From assembly GCA_937880755.1 (NCBI GenBank), contig CALGRX010000021.1, positions 114,948 to 178,947 on the forward strand: DNA of 64,000 nt, read 5' to 3'. The translations under genes were made by a program, and so were the position numbers. Positions 1-8,467 of the stretch are shown piece after piece. The stretch's first letter is position 1, and every line of letters starts with the position of its first letter. The notes under the pieces were generated by a model, which had not been told where the DNA came from, did no database searches, and saw only the letters and a list, made by a program, of their open reading frames with translations. This DNA comes from an uncultured Clostridia bacterium. Its GTDB lineage: Bacteria; Bacillota; Clostridia; Christensenellales; UBA3700.

Positions 1-18
1 TTTGATGCACCTTTAACT

Positions 19-978
19 TTATTTTATTGCATTTTTTATTTCTTCGGCTATTCTTTGAATAACGCTTACCACAACGGAATTTCCTGCTTGTTTGTATAAT
101 GCACCATTACAAAGATTGTCGGGCAAAATAAAATCACTTGGAAAGCCTTGTAAGTTAAAACACTCTCTTGGTGTTAATTTTCTAATTTCGCCATTATACA
201 TCCTAATTAAAGGAACATTGTGTCCGCCTGTACCCATATTTGCGGTTAAGGTGGGGCACATTTTACTTTTATTTTCCCTTACGTAAACCCTACGCCATTG
301 ATAGCAAGTGTCTGACTTTGTAATACCTGCTACAAGTTTATCATAGAAATCACATTTTTCAGTATAGTAATATCTATCGTCTTGCTTGTTTTCAAAGTCT
401 ACCAAGTCAGCAAGTGTTTTTTCTAATTTTATAGGCTTTAAGTGTTCAAAATTTTTATAATGTTCTTTGTTTCTAAAGCAAACGATATAAATTCTTTCTC
501 TTGTTTGGGGTATATTACCATAATTGCAAGCATTTAAAACAAAGGGTTTGATATAATAGCCTAATTTTTCTAATGTTTCGCTTATAACTGCAAAAGTATT
601 ACCGTTGTCGTGCGAAACAAGATTTTTAACGTTTTCAAGGAAGACTACTTGGGGCTTTTTTTCTTCAATAATACGAGCGAGTTCAAAAAACAAATTGCCA
701 CGACCTTTTTCATCATTAAAACCTTGCCTATAGCCTGCAACTGAAAACGCTTGACACGGAAAACCTGCAAGCATTATGTCAAAGTCGGGAATATCCTTTT
801 TTTCGTCTAAATCACGAATATCACTCAACGAAAATTGAACATTGGGAAAATTTGCTTTATAGGTAATAGAGGCATTTAAGTCAAATTCATTAGCAAAAAT
901 TGTTTCAAATCCTGCTAATTCAAAGCCTTTATCTATTCCGCCAACGCCTGCAAAAAATGAAGCACATTTTAATTTCAT
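19..978 (-). CDS. DNA (cytosine-5) methyltransferase
   Basis: A C5-cytosine DNA methyltransferase of 319 aa that transfers methyl from S-adenosylmethionine to cytosine. In order I see motif I FAGVGG (residues 9-14, SAM binding), motif IV GFPCQAFSVAG with nucleophile Cys75, motif VI ENVKNL, motif VIII QTRERIYIV and motif X QAGNSVVVSVIQR, so the catalytic core looks intact. The ATG at 978 is chosen because it has GGAG about 10 nt upstream; an ATG 84 nt further upstream (1062) lies within the -35 box. No restriction endonuclease is visible in the window, so it is either an orphan enzyme or its partner lies beyond position 1. The gene is clearly more AT-rich than the following genes, suggesting horizontal acquisition. 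Target sequence cannot be read from the protein. Confidence 0.95.
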   Translation of the reverse strand: MKLKCASFFAGVGGIDKGFELAGFETIFANEFDLNASITYKANFPNVQFSLSDIRDLDEKKDIPDFDIMLAGFPCQAFSVAGYRQGFNDEKGRGNLFFELARIIEEKKPQVVFLENVKNLVSHDNGNTFAVISETLEKLGYYIKPFVLNACNYGNIPQTRERIYIVCFRNKEHYKNFEHLKPIKLEKTLADLVDFENKQDDRYYYTEKCDFYDKLVAGITKSDTCYQWRRVYVRENKSKMCPTLTANMGTGGHNVPLIRMYNGEIRKLTPRECFNLQGFPSDFILPDNLCNGALYKQAGNSVVVSVIQRIAEEIKNAIK

Positions 979-1005
979 TTTATTAAAACTCCGTTTCAAG
1001 ATTGC

Positions 1006-1025
1006 ATTTGCGGCGTGCCGCAAAT
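1006..1025. promoter_or_regulatory. 20-bp palindrome in the methyltransferase leader
   Basis: ATTTGCGGC-GT-GCCGCAAAT has two perfect 9-bp arms with a 2-nt centre. It lies just downstream of the predicted transcription start and upstream of the RBS of the methyltransferase. It could be a repressor operator (autoregulation or a C-protein) or a 5' mRNA hairpin. Confidence 0.6.
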
Positions 1026-1033
1026 TTTGTTTA

Positions 1034-1062
1034 ATTATAACATATAAGATAAAAAAAATCAA
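1034..1062 (-). promoter_or_regulatory. promoter of the DNA methyltransferase
   Basis: On the minus strand TTGATT (1062-1057) and TATAAT (1039-1034) are separated by 17 bp. The start would fall near 1027, giving a leader of about 50 nt. Confidence 0.7.
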
Positions 1063-1114
1063 TCATTATGCTTTTAAATTAAAAATTTAAATTAACAAGA
1101 GTGTAGCACACTAT

Positions 1115-1130
1115 ACTTTGCAAGCAAAGT
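1115..1130. repeat. stem-loop ACTTTGC-AA-GCAAAGT
   Basis: Perfect 7-bp arms around AA, embedded in an outer CACAC/GTGTG pairing. It lies in the AT-rich gap between the methyltransferase and tcdA. Function unknown. Confidence 0.4.
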
Positions 1131-1157
1131 TGTGTGTTTTTGAAAAGCAAAAAGTAA

Positions 1158-1184
1158 AGAGTAGCAAAAATTTGCTACTCTTTT
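1158..1184. terminator. hairpin with short T tract
   Basis: An 11-bp stem (AGAGTAGCAAA/TTTGCTACTCT) with a 2-nt loop is followed by TTTT. It lies upstream of both divergent genes, so what it would terminate is unclear. It may be a remnant of a lost gene. Confidence 0.45.
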
Positions 1185-1257
1185 ACAATGTTCTAAAAAA
1201 TCCCTTATAGGGAACGCTTTTTACCGTCCTTTATTTGTCAAAAAAGTCCGATATGTA

Positions 1258-1286
1258 TTGAAAATAGAAAATTAATATATTATAAT
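1258..1286 (+). promoter_or_regulatory. tcdA promoter giving a leaderless transcript
   Basis: TTGAAA (1258-1263), a 17-bp spacer and TATAAT (1281-1286). Only 6 nt separate the -10 box from the tcdA ATG at 1293, so transcription should begin at or within a base or two of the start codon. No Shine-Dalgarno sequence is present. Confidence 0.75.
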
Positions 1287-1292
1287 ATATTT

Positions 1293-1997
1293 ATGAGCGA
1301 ACAATTTTCGAGGACGGCAATGCTGTTGGGAGATAGTGCCGTGGACAAGTTGGCGGGTATTTGCGTAGCTATCTTCGGCGTAGGCGGTGTAGGCGGATAC
1401 GTGGTAGAGGGCTTGGCTAGGAGCGGAGTCGGCAACTTTGTATTGATTGACCACGACGTAGTGTCGCTTAGCAATCTCAATAGACAAATCATCGCCCTTC
1501 ACAGTACTATCGGTCAAAAGAAAGTTGACGTTGCCAAAGCAAGGATATTGGACATCAACCCTACGGCAAAGGTCAAGGTTTACGACAAGTTTTATTTGCC
1601 GGGGGACGATGAAGTAAGTTTTGAAGGCGTGGATTATATAGTCGACGCAGTGGATACGGTGAGTGCAAAAATCGAAATAATAATGCAAGCGGACAAACTT
1701 GGCATACCCGTCATTAGCAGTATGGGCACGGGCAACAAGACCGACCCGACGGCTTTTGAAATCAAGGACGTCTTTGATACCAATAATTGCGCCCTTGCCA
1801 AAGTAATGCGTAGAGAACTCAAAGCTCGTGGTATCAATAGTTTGACTACGGTATGTTCCCGTCAACTGCCCATCAAGAGGCAGGCGCAAGAAGGTCAGCG
1901 TAAGCCTACGCCGGCGTCGGTAGCATGGTGTCCGTCGGTTGCGGGACTAATAATAGCAAGCAAAGTCGTCAACGATTTGACGAACGAAAATAAATAA
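1293..1997 (+). CDS. tcdA: tRNA threonylcarbamoyladenosine dehydratase (TcdA/YgdL)
   Basis: An E1-like ThiF/MoeB-fold enzyme of 234 aa. TcdA proteins use ATP to cyclise t6A37 of ANN-decoding tRNAs to ct6A in the cytoplasm. The nucleotide-binding loop GVGGVGG is at residues 29-35, followed by LIDHDVVSLSNLNRQ with the Asp and Asn-Arg-Gln residues typical of the family. The C-terminal part TPASVAWCPSVAGL matches TcdA rather than MoeB, and the zinc-binding CxxC pair of MoeB is absent. The ATG at 1293 lies 6 nt after a consensus -10 box and has no RBS, so the mRNA is probably leaderless. It precedes fucI by 31 nt, but fucI has its own strong RBS. The functional call rests on family similarity. Confidence 0.88.
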   Translation: MSEQFSRTAMLLGDSAVDKLAGICVAIFGVGGVGGYVVEGLARSGVGNFVLIDHDVVSLSNLNRQIIALHSTIGQKKVDVAKARILDINPTAKVKVYDKFYLPGDDEVSFEGVDYIVDAVDTVSAKIEIIMQADKLGIPVISSMGTGNKTDPTAFEIKDVFDTNNCALAKVMRRELKARGINSLTTVCSRQLPIKRQAQEGQRKPTPASVAWCPSVAGLIIASKVVNDLTNENK

Positions 1998-2028
1998 TAA
2001 TTACAAAAAGTATAAGGAGAATAAAGCA

Positions 2029-3786
2029 ATGAGACCAACGATAGGTATTCGCCCAATCATCGACGGAAGATGTATGGGTGTAAGAGAGAGCCTCGAAGAG
2101 CAAACGATGAATCTAGCTTTGTCGGCAAAAAAACTAATTGAAGACAACGTTTTTTATACTGACGGCACACCTGCAAGAGTTATTATCGCCGATGGCACGA
2201 TAGCGGGCGGAAAAGAAGCTGCAGACTGCGCTGAGAAGTTTGAGGCTAACAACGTAGTGGCAACCTTGTCGGTTACACCATGTTGGTGCTACGGTAGCGA
2301 AACAATAGACGTCAATCCACACACAATCAAAGCCGTATGGGGTTTCAACGGTACGGAAAGACCGGGCGCCGTTTATCTTGCCGCAGCAATGGCGGTACAC
2401 GCACAGAGAGGCTTGCCTGCATTTAGCATCTACGGCAAGGACGTGCAAGATATGGGCGACACGAGCATTCCTCAAGACGTGCAAGACAAGATTTTGCGCT
2501 TTGCTCGTTGTGCGTTGGCTGTGGGCGAAATGAGAAACAAAGCATACGTTGGACTCGGCTCGGTATCTATGGGTATCGGTGGCTCTTACGTTGACGCCAA
2601 CTTCTTGCAAAAGTACCTCGGCATCAGAGCGGAATGGGTGGATATGTCGGAGATCAATCGCCGTGTTACGCTCGGCATTTACGACCACGACGAATATGCT
2701 AAAGAGCTGGCTTGGATTAAGAAAAACTGCAAAGAAGGCATAGATATCAACGTAGAGCAAAGGACAAGAGAAGACAAGGACGCTCAATGGGAGTTTATCG
2801 CCAAGATGACGCTCGTCATCAAGGATATTATGCTTGGCAATTCAAAGCTCAAAGAGATGGGGTATCCGGAAGAATCTTTGGGTAGAAACGCTATTGCGGG
2901 CGGTTTCCAAGGTCAAAGAATGTGGACGGATTGGTTGCCAAACGGCGACTTTACCGAGGCTATCCTCAACTCGACTTTTGATTGGAACGGCAAGAAAGAA
3001 CCGTTTACTCTCGCCACCGAAAACGATTGCCTCAACGGCTTGGCAATGCTGTTTAGCAAATTGCTAAACCAAAGAGCCAGCGTCTTTGCCGACGTAAGAA
3101 CTTTCTGGTCGCCCGAATCTGTAGAGAGGGTTACGGGTTGGAAACCAACGGGCAAAGCGTCGGGCGGATTTATCCACCTCATCAACTCGGGAGCGGCCGC
3201 ACTTGACGGAAGCGCAATGTCCCAAGAAGACGGCAAGGCTGTGATGAAACAATGGTGGAATATGAATGAAGAGGACATCAACGCTTGCATGGGCGCTACT
3301 CAGTGGACTCAAGCCAACTTGCAATATTTCAGAGGCGGCGGATTTAGTTCTCAATTCCGTACTGCTGCCGAGATGCCTGTCACTATGGTGAGGATTAACC
3401 TTATAGACGGACTCGGTCCCGTTATGCAAATCGCCGAGGGCTGGACGGTCGTATTGCCAGACGAGGTTGACTCCAAGCTTTGGAAGAGAACCGACCCAAC
3501 GTGGCCAAGCACTTGGTTTGCTCCAAGACTCAGCGACAAAAAGTCGGCATTCAAGGACGTATATTCGGTAATGGCAAATTGGGGCGCCAACCACGGTGCG
3601 TTTACTTACGGACATATAGGCAAAGACCTCATCACCTTGGCAAGTATGCTTCGCATTCCTGTCAATATGCACAACGTTGCCGACGACGAGCTCTTTAGAC
3701 CACACTGCTGGACGGCATTCGGCACGGGCGACAAGGAGAGCGTAGATTACAGAGCGTGCAAAAATTACGGACCACTTTACAAATAA
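2029..3786 (+). CDS. fucI: L-fucose isomerase
   Basis: L-fucose isomerase of 585 aa, close to the 591 aa of the Escherichia coli enzyme, converting L-fucose to L-fuculose with Mn2+. The protein begins with the family N-terminus (IGIRPIIDGR) and contains ATENDCLNG and SVFADVRTFWSP, which carry the metal-binding Glu and Asp, plus a downstream GANHGA region where the third ligand His is expected. The start is fixed by AAGGAG upstream of the ATG at 2029. It is the first gene of the fucose set, with the aldolase starting 2 nt after its stop. No fucose transporter is present in the window. Confidence 0.96.
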   Translation: MRPTIGIRPIIDGRCMGVRESLEEQTMNLALSAKKLIEDNVFYTDGTPARVIIADGTIAGGKEAADCAEKFEANNVVATLSVTPCWCYGSETIDVNPHTIKAVWGFNGTERPGAVYLAAAMAVHAQRGLPAFSIYGKDVQDMGDTSIPQDVQDKILRFARCALAVGEMRNKAYVGLGSVSMGIGGSYVDANFLQKYLGIRAEWVDMSEINRRVTLGIYDHDEYAKELAWIKKNCKEGIDINVEQRTREDKDAQWEFIAKMTLVIKDIMLGNSKLKEMGYPEESLGRNAIAGGFQGQRMWTDWLPNGDFTEAILNSTFDWNGKKEPFTLATENDCLNGLAMLFSKLLNQRASVFADVRTFWSPESVERVTGWKPTGKASGGFIHLINSGAAALDGSAMSQEDGKAVMKQWWNMNEEDINACMGATQWTQANLQYFRGGGFSSQFRTAAEMPVTMVRINLIDGLGPVMQIAEGWTVVLPDEVDSKLWKRTDPTWPSTWFAPRLSDKKSAFKDVYSVMANWGANHGAFTYGHIGKDLITLASMLRIPVNMHNVADDELFRPHCWTAFGTGDKESVDYRACKNYGPLYK

Positions 3787-3788
3787 TT

Positions 3789-5030
3789 ATGGATATGAAA
3801 CAAAAAGTATTAGATACGATGAATAGGGTCTACCACAGCGCCCTTACTTCCACCAGCGGTGGCAATATCTCGACGATTGACCAAGACGGACACATCTTCA
3901 TCACGCCGAGCAGTAAGGACAAAGGCACTTTGGCGGTAGACGATATAGCAGAAGTATTGCCCGACGGAACTCGCATCGGGCAGTACCCTCCGTCTATGGA
4001 GCTTCCTTTCCATAGCAATATCTACAAGATGAGGAGCGACCTCAAGGCAGTCGTGCACGCACACGCTCCCGCAGTAGTTGCTTACGCTACGGCTCGCAGA
4101 GTGCCCGATTCTTCGGTGGCAAGAGTGTACGAAGACGTATTGGGCGAGGTAGTCGGCTCGTGTTACGAACTTCCCGGTAGCCGAAAGCTCGGCGATATCG
4201 TCAAGTCGGAGTTTGAAAAGGGGTACAACGCCGTGATGATGGACAACCACGGTGCGACGGTCGCCGACAGCGACCTCGACAAGGCGTTTATGCGTTACGA
4301 AACTTTGGACTGCCTTTGCCAGACGCTCATCAACGCAAGTATGCTTGGTGGCGTCAAAAAACCAAAGAGAGTAGAATTGCAAAAGACTGATTTTTGCGTA
4401 ATAGAAGATAAGAGCGGAGAATTTGAGGCGCAAAAAAGAGAGATATGCGACTTCTGCGTAAGAAGCTATAACAACAAACTTATGTCTTCGACTTTCGGTA
4501 CTATCGCAGTTAGGGTGGGAGAAGGATTTTTGTTTAATCCCGACAGCGTTGATAGAAAGAAAGTCCAACCCGAGGATATAGTCTATTGCGTGGGAGACAA
4601 TCTATCTTCCTTCGAAAGCACCAAATATCTTGCCTATATCAAGGAGATTTTCGACACCAAGCCTGAGGTCAACTGCGTGATGATATCGATGCCAAGCGCG
4701 ACTATGGGCTTTGCGGTATCTCACAAGCCACTCAACGCTCGCCTCATCCCCGAGAGTTACATAATGCTCAAAGACGTAACGCGCGCAGAGTATGACGTCA
4801 TTGATAGTGCTAAGAAGGTTGCAGACTTGCTTTCCACCACGGCTCCCGCACTCATCATTGACAACGAGGGCGTATTTACCATAGGTAAAAACGTGACCAA
4901 GGCATTCGATAGATTGGAAGTGTTAGATTACAGTGCGCGTTCCATTATATCGGCGCTCGCTATTGCCGATATCGTTCCAATCAACGACGAGCAAGTCAAA
5001 GAAATCAACGATACTTTTAACGGGTGGTAA
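3789..5030 (+). CDS. tandem-domain class II aldolase (fuculose-1-phosphate aldolase-like)
   Basis: A 413-aa protein with two class II aldolase/adducin domains, about residues 1-200 and 205-413. The first has the expected active site: catalytic Glu71 in SMELPFHSN, zinc ligands His90 and His92 in VVHAHAPA, and His154 in MDNHGA. It should split L-fuculose-1-phosphate to dihydroxyacetone phosphate and L-lactaldehyde. The second domain aligns clearly with the first but has Ile299/Met301 in place of HxH and Glu360 (IDNEG) in place of the third His, while a Glu (276) is retained, so it is probably non-catalytic. I chose the ATG at 3789, 2 nt after the fucI stop. An ATG at 3795 is also possible, as no clear RBS is seen. 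Single-domain FucA is about 215 aa, so this is nearly double length. Confidence 0.85.
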   Translation: MDMKQKVLDTMNRVYHSALTSTSGGNISTIDQDGHIFITPSSKDKGTLAVDDIAEVLPDGTRIGQYPPSMELPFHSNIYKMRSDLKAVVHAHAPAVVAYATARRVPDSSVARVYEDVLGEVVGSCYELPGSRKLGDIVKSEFEKGYNAVMMDNHGATVADSDLDKAFMRYETLDCLCQTLINASMLGGVKKPKRVELQKTDFCVIEDKSGEFEAQKREICDFCVRSYNNKLMSSTFGTIAVRVGEGFLFNPDSVDRKKVQPEDIVYCVGDNLSSFESTKYLAYIKEIFDTKPEVNCVMISMPSATMGFAVSHKPLNARLIPESYIMLKDVTRAEYDVIDSAKKVADLLSTTAPALIIDNEGVFTIGKNVTKAFDRLEVLDYSARSIISALAIADIVPINDEQVKEINDTFNGW

Positions 5031-5031
5031 G

Positions 5032-6504
5032 ATGAAGCGAGTTTTGGCGATAGACTTAGGCGCAAGTAGCGGTAGAGGAATAGTATTCGAGTGCGACGGT
5101 GGCAAAATGAACTATCAAGAGGTTCATAGGTTTGATAACAACGCCGTCAAGGTTGGAGATACTTTGCGTTGGGACGTCGATATGCTCTTGAGAGAAATAA
5201 CGACCTGTATCGAGTTTTCGACGGTGGGCGGACAAAAAATCGACTCTATCGGCATCGATACTTGGGGCGTCGATTACGGCGTAGTCGATAGCAAAGGCAA
5301 CATCAAGGAGATGCCCTATCACTATCGTGACTCTCGCACGTCGGGGTGTATTGACAAGCAAGAATATTATACCAAAAGAGAGACCTTCGACATGGCGGGT
5401 ATATCTCTCAACGAATTCAATACCTCCTATCAACTTATCGCACAACAAAAGAGCAACAAGGTCGTCGAGGGCGATACCATACTCTATATGCCGTATTTGC
5501 TAGGCTATATGCTCACAGGCAAAATGGCTAGCGACGCCACTATCGCAACGACTAGCGGAATTTATCTTGACGGATACAACCAAGACTTTTTGGATAAGTT
5601 GGGTTTGCAAGCTAGCAACTTTGCGCCCGTCCAACCCGTAGGAAGCGTGCTTGGCAATCTCAAAGAGGAAATCAAATCCAAAATCAATCTAACTTACGAT
5701 ATCCCCGTAATACTCACGTGCGGACACGATACGGCGTGCGCCATTATGACGGTTATGCAAGAGGGCAAACAGCCACTCTACGTCAGCAGTGGTACTTGGT
5801 CGTTATTCGGCACGTTGTCGGATAAGCCTATCGTCAACGACGTAACTTATCAAGAAGGCTACACCAACGAGATAGGCTTTGGCGACAAGATATGCTTGCT
5901 CAAAAACATTATGGGCATGTGGATTATCCAAGAGTGTAGGCGCGAGTGGATAAAAAATCAACCGATTACTTGGTCACAGATAGTACAGGAGTGCAAAAAA
6001 GTCGACGAGTTCAAGGGCTATATCAACGTAGCCGACAATATCTTTTCTCCGCCTTTCGGTATGGATGAGAGGATAGTCAAATACGTGAGAGATACTCAAG
6101 GCGTTCAACTCACGGGCATAGGCGAGATAGCTCGTTGCGTGTACAATTCTCTTGCTATGGAATATCGCTACGCCTTAGAGGGCTTACAAACCATAACGGG
6201 CAAGAGTTACGATACTTTGCATATCATCGGAGGCGGCACCAACAATCATTTGCTCAATCAAATGGTAGCCGACTGTCTCGGCATCAAGGTGGTAGGCGGT
6301 TGCGTGGAAGCCACGGCGATAGGCAACGCACTCGGTCAACTATACGGACTTGGCGCAGTCAAGGACACGAGCGAGGCTTATGCTTTGGCGCAAACCACCT
6401 TCGAGCCTCTAGAGTTTGTTCCTAGCCCCGATAGAGAGAAATGGGATAGAGAATATAGTCAATATCTCAGACTAAAAAACAAATCGGCTACTGCAACTAA
6501 GTAA
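5032..6504 (+). CDS. FGGY kinase, RhaB-type, acting as L-fuculokinase
   Basis: A 490-aa FGGY sugar kinase whose N-terminus (AIDLGASSGRG, residues 5-15) is the rhamnulokinase-subfamily phosphate-binding signature. GIDTWGVDYG and GHDTACA, with the likely catalytic Asp, follow, and IIGGGTNNHLLNQM is the C-terminal ATP-binding motif. By sequence it is a RhaB relative, but its position 1 nt after the aldolase and directly behind fucI argues that it phosphorylates L-fuculose. This substitution is known in gut Bacteroides fucose operons. No rhamnose isomerase is visible. The ATG at 5032 follows GGGTGG. The gene ends the operon and is followed by a terminator hairpin. Confidence 0.88.
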   Translation: MKRVLAIDLGASSGRGIVFECDGGKMNYQEVHRFDNNAVKVGDTLRWDVDMLLREITTCIEFSTVGGQKIDSIGIDTWGVDYGVVDSKGNIKEMPYHYRDSRTSGCIDKQEYYTKRETFDMAGISLNEFNTSYQLIAQQKSNKVVEGDTILYMPYLLGYMLTGKMASDATIATTSGIYLDGYNQDFLDKLGLQASNFAPVQPVGSVLGNLKEEIKSKINLTYDIPVILTCGHDTACAIMTVMQEGKQPLYVSSGTWSLFGTLSDKPIVNDVTYQEGYTNEIGFGDKICLLKNIMGMWIIQECRREWIKNQPITWSQIVQECKKVDEFKGYINVADNIFSPPFGMDERIVKYVRDTQGVQLTGIGEIARCVYNSLAMEYRYALEGLQTITGKSYDTLHIIGGGTNNHLLNQMVADCLGIKVVGGCVEATAIGNALGQLYGLGAVKDTSEAYALAQTTFEPLEFVPSPDREKWDREYSQYLRLKNKSATATK

Positions 6505-6533
6505 ATTGGCAAATCACTATAGTATTATCTCAG

Positions 6534-6558
6534 ACGCTATCCAAAAGGGTAGCGTTTT
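6534..6558 (+). terminator. terminator of the fucose operon
   Basis: ACGCTATCC-AAAA-GGGTAGCGT forms a 9-bp stem with one G-U pair, followed by TTTGTCATTTT, 30 nt after the kinase stop. Confidence 0.75.
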
Positions 6559-6580
6559 GTCATTTTCATAAGTTAGTTGT

Positions 6581-6610
6581 TTGACAGCTAGTATTTACGC
6601 AGTTTATAAT
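6581..6610 (+). promoter_or_regulatory. promoter of the ROK regulator-rlmA pair
   Basis: Perfect TTGACA (6581-6586) and TATAAT (6605-6610) with an 18-bp spacer, 44 nt upstream of the ROK-family gene. Confidence 0.85.
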
Positions 6611-6653
6611 AGAGTAAAACAACCCGTTTACAAAAGTTTTGAAAAGGTGAAAT

Positions 6654-7598
6654 ATGTTCAAACTACAAAGATACGCTCAAACCGTTGCGCAAATTCCAAG
6701 TCTTGGCGACGTGGTAGATTATCTCAAAATAAATCAAAAATGCACCATTGCAGATATCGTCGAGGCGACGGGCTTGTCGCACCCTACGGTAGCGCACGCA
6801 TTGCGTCTTGCTCAAGAGGCAGACGTAGCAATTAAGAGGGAGATAGCCACTTCGTCGGGTGGTAGGAGAGCACAAATTTACGCACTCAATCCCGACTTTA
6901 TACACTATGCGTTGATGGTCGTAAAAGAAGATGGTGTTGTCTATCAAATTAGAGATTTTGAGGGCAAGGTATTATCTAATATTCAAAAGAAATGCGACAA
7001 AAACGACTTTATCGTTGGACTTACGAGAATAGTCGAGAATATCAAGATAGAAGACGACTTGGTAGAGCTGTGCGCCATATCTTTGCCGTGCGTTGTCAAC
7101 GGCATTATGATAGAAGAATGGGCGCGACTAGGACTTAGAAAGGTCAATATCGTCGAACAAATCGAAACCAAGACGGGCGTCAAGGTTCGTATCGAAAACG
7201 ATATGAAGCTCTTATCGTTAGCGGGTTGTCACGAAGACGACCAAGAGGGAGAAATACACGTATCCTTGTACGTTGACAAAAGCTCCGTGGGCATTGGCGT
7301 AAGTATAGACGGCAAAGTTTTCAAAGGCGCTAGCGGCTATGCCGGAGAAATCAAATATTGTCCTAATATGGGCGGTTTGGTTGGCGACAAGGCGGTAAGG
7401 GCAGCGCTCAACGCTATTGCTATGTACAATCCAAATTCTATGACGGTATTTGCGCAAGACTCTGCCAAAGCGTCGGCATACGTCAACGCTATATCCAAGC
7501 GATTGCCCGAATATCTCGTTCCACGCTTCGTTATTTACGACGATTACGTAGTTGCCCAAACTCAAGCGTTGTGGGAATTGGTACGAGGCACACTATGA
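6654..7598 (+). CDS. ROK-family transcriptional regulator
   Basis: A 314-aa protein with an N-terminal winged helix (about residues 15-75, CTIADIVEATGLSHPTVAHA) and a C-terminal ROK-type fold. Several catalytic ROK features are lost: there is no DxGGT phosphate loop and no CxCGxxGC zinc motif, so it should act as a regulator and not as a sugar kinase. It lies directly after the fucose operon with its own strong promoter and an AAGGTG RBS, and so may sense fucose, fuculose or a phosphorylated derivative. That role is inferred from position only. Its stop overlaps the start of rlmA by 4 nt (ATGA). Confidence 0.8.
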   Translation: MFKLQRYAQTVAQIPSLGDVVDYLKINQKCTIADIVEATGLSHPTVAHALRLAQEADVAIKREIATSSGGRRAQIYALNPDFIHYALMVVKEDGVVYQIRDFEGKVLSNIQKKCDKNDFIVGLTRIVENIKIEDDLVELCAISLPCVVNGIMIEEWARLGLRKVNIVEQIETKTGVKVRIENDMKLLSLAGCHEDDQEGEIHVSLYVDKSSVGIGVSIDGKVFKGASGYAGEIKYCPNMGGLVGDKAVRAALNAIAMYNPNSMTVFAQDSAKASAYVNAISKRLPEYLVPRFVIYDDYVVAQTQALWELVRGTL

Positions 7599-8416
7599 AG
7601 TTCGACAGATTTTTGTGCCCTGTATGCAGTAATACTCTCGTCTTAGAAGGTAGGACGTGCAAGTGTAGTAAGGGGCATTGCTTTGACGTAGCGAGAGAAA
7701 ACTACGTCAACCTCAATCTCAGCCAAAGGTCGGGAGAAAAAATCGGCGACAACAAGGAGATGATAGAGGCAAGGCGTAGATTTTTGGAGCTAGGTCACTA
7801 TCAACGGCTAGCTGACAAGCTAGCCGACCTAGTAGGTGAGTATTGCCCTAAGGGGGGAAGCGTGCTTGACCTTGGTTGCGGATACGGATATTATATCTGC
7901 CATATTGCCAAAAGGTATGGCGAAAGCTATCGTTATCTAGCCACGGATATATCCAAAGAAGGAGTCAAAATAGGCGGAAAACTCGATACGTGTATTGATT
8001 TTTGCGTTGCCAACTCGTTCAATTTGCCACTTGCAGGTAGCAGTATCGACGTGCTTGTTTGCGTCTTTGCGCCTTACGCAATCGACGAAATATGTAGAGT
8101 GCTAAAAGAGGGTGGCGTTGCCATATTCGTCAGCCCCGCACCCTACCATCTATGGCAGCTTAAACGAGCAATATACGGTGACAAGGCGTATCCCAAGAAC
8201 TTTTCGGTAGACTTCCGACCACTCAAGAAGGTGCAGCGCGAAGAACTCGACTATACTTTTGAATTGAATTCCCATCAACAAATTGATAGCCTTTTGGCAA
8301 TGACCCCGTATTATTACACGACGCCCAAAGACCTGCTTAATCGCTTAGAAAACGTAGAAAAAATACAAATTAGAGCAAATTTTGACATAACGGTAGTCAA
8401 AAAGTTGACAATTTGA
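7595..8416 (+). CDS. rlmA: 23S rRNA (guanine-N1) methyltransferase, RlmA family
   Basis: A 273-aa protein with an N-terminal zinc-binding segment (CPVC at residues 8-11, then CKCSKGHCFDVAREN) followed by a SAM-binding Rossmann domain with VLDLGCGYGYY. This architecture is diagnostic of the RlmA/TlrB family, which methylates N1 of a guanine in helix 35 of 23S rRNA. Length is close to E. coli RlmA (269 aa). The ATG at 7595 overlaps the ROK stop; an in-frame GTG at 7571 is less likely because GAGG is correctly spaced for the ATG. Which of G745 or G748 is modified cannot be told here. Confidence 0.85.
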   Translation: MKFDRFLCPVCSNTLVLEGRTCKCSKGHCFDVARENYVNLNLSQRSGEKIGDNKEMIEARRRFLELGHYQRLADKLADLVGEYCPKGGSVLDLGCGYGYYICHIAKRYGESYRYLATDISKEGVKIGGKLDTCIDFCVANSFNLPLAGSSIDVLVCVFAPYAIDEICRVLKEGGVAIFVSPAPYHLWQLKRAIYGDKAYPKNFSVDFRPLKKVQREELDYTFELNSHQQIDSLLAMTPYYYTTPKDLLNRLENVEKIQIRANFDITVVKKLTI

Positions 8417-8432
8417 CATAAAATATTATAAT
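8405..8432 (+). promoter_or_regulatory. promoter of the CBM20 gene
   Basis: TTGACA (8405-8410), a 16-bp spacer and TATAAT (8427-8432). The -35 box lies within the last codons of rlmA, so the next gene has its own promoter. Confidence 0.75.
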
Positions 8433-8467
8433 TATTGTCAGTTAGTTATTTATTTGGAGGTACAAAT

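Noticed and set aside
1272..1889. Minus-strand open frame opposite tcdA
   Set aside because: It lies wholly on the other strand of a clear gene and shows no family motifs; the same holds for the many frames opposite fucI, purF, carB and dnaE.
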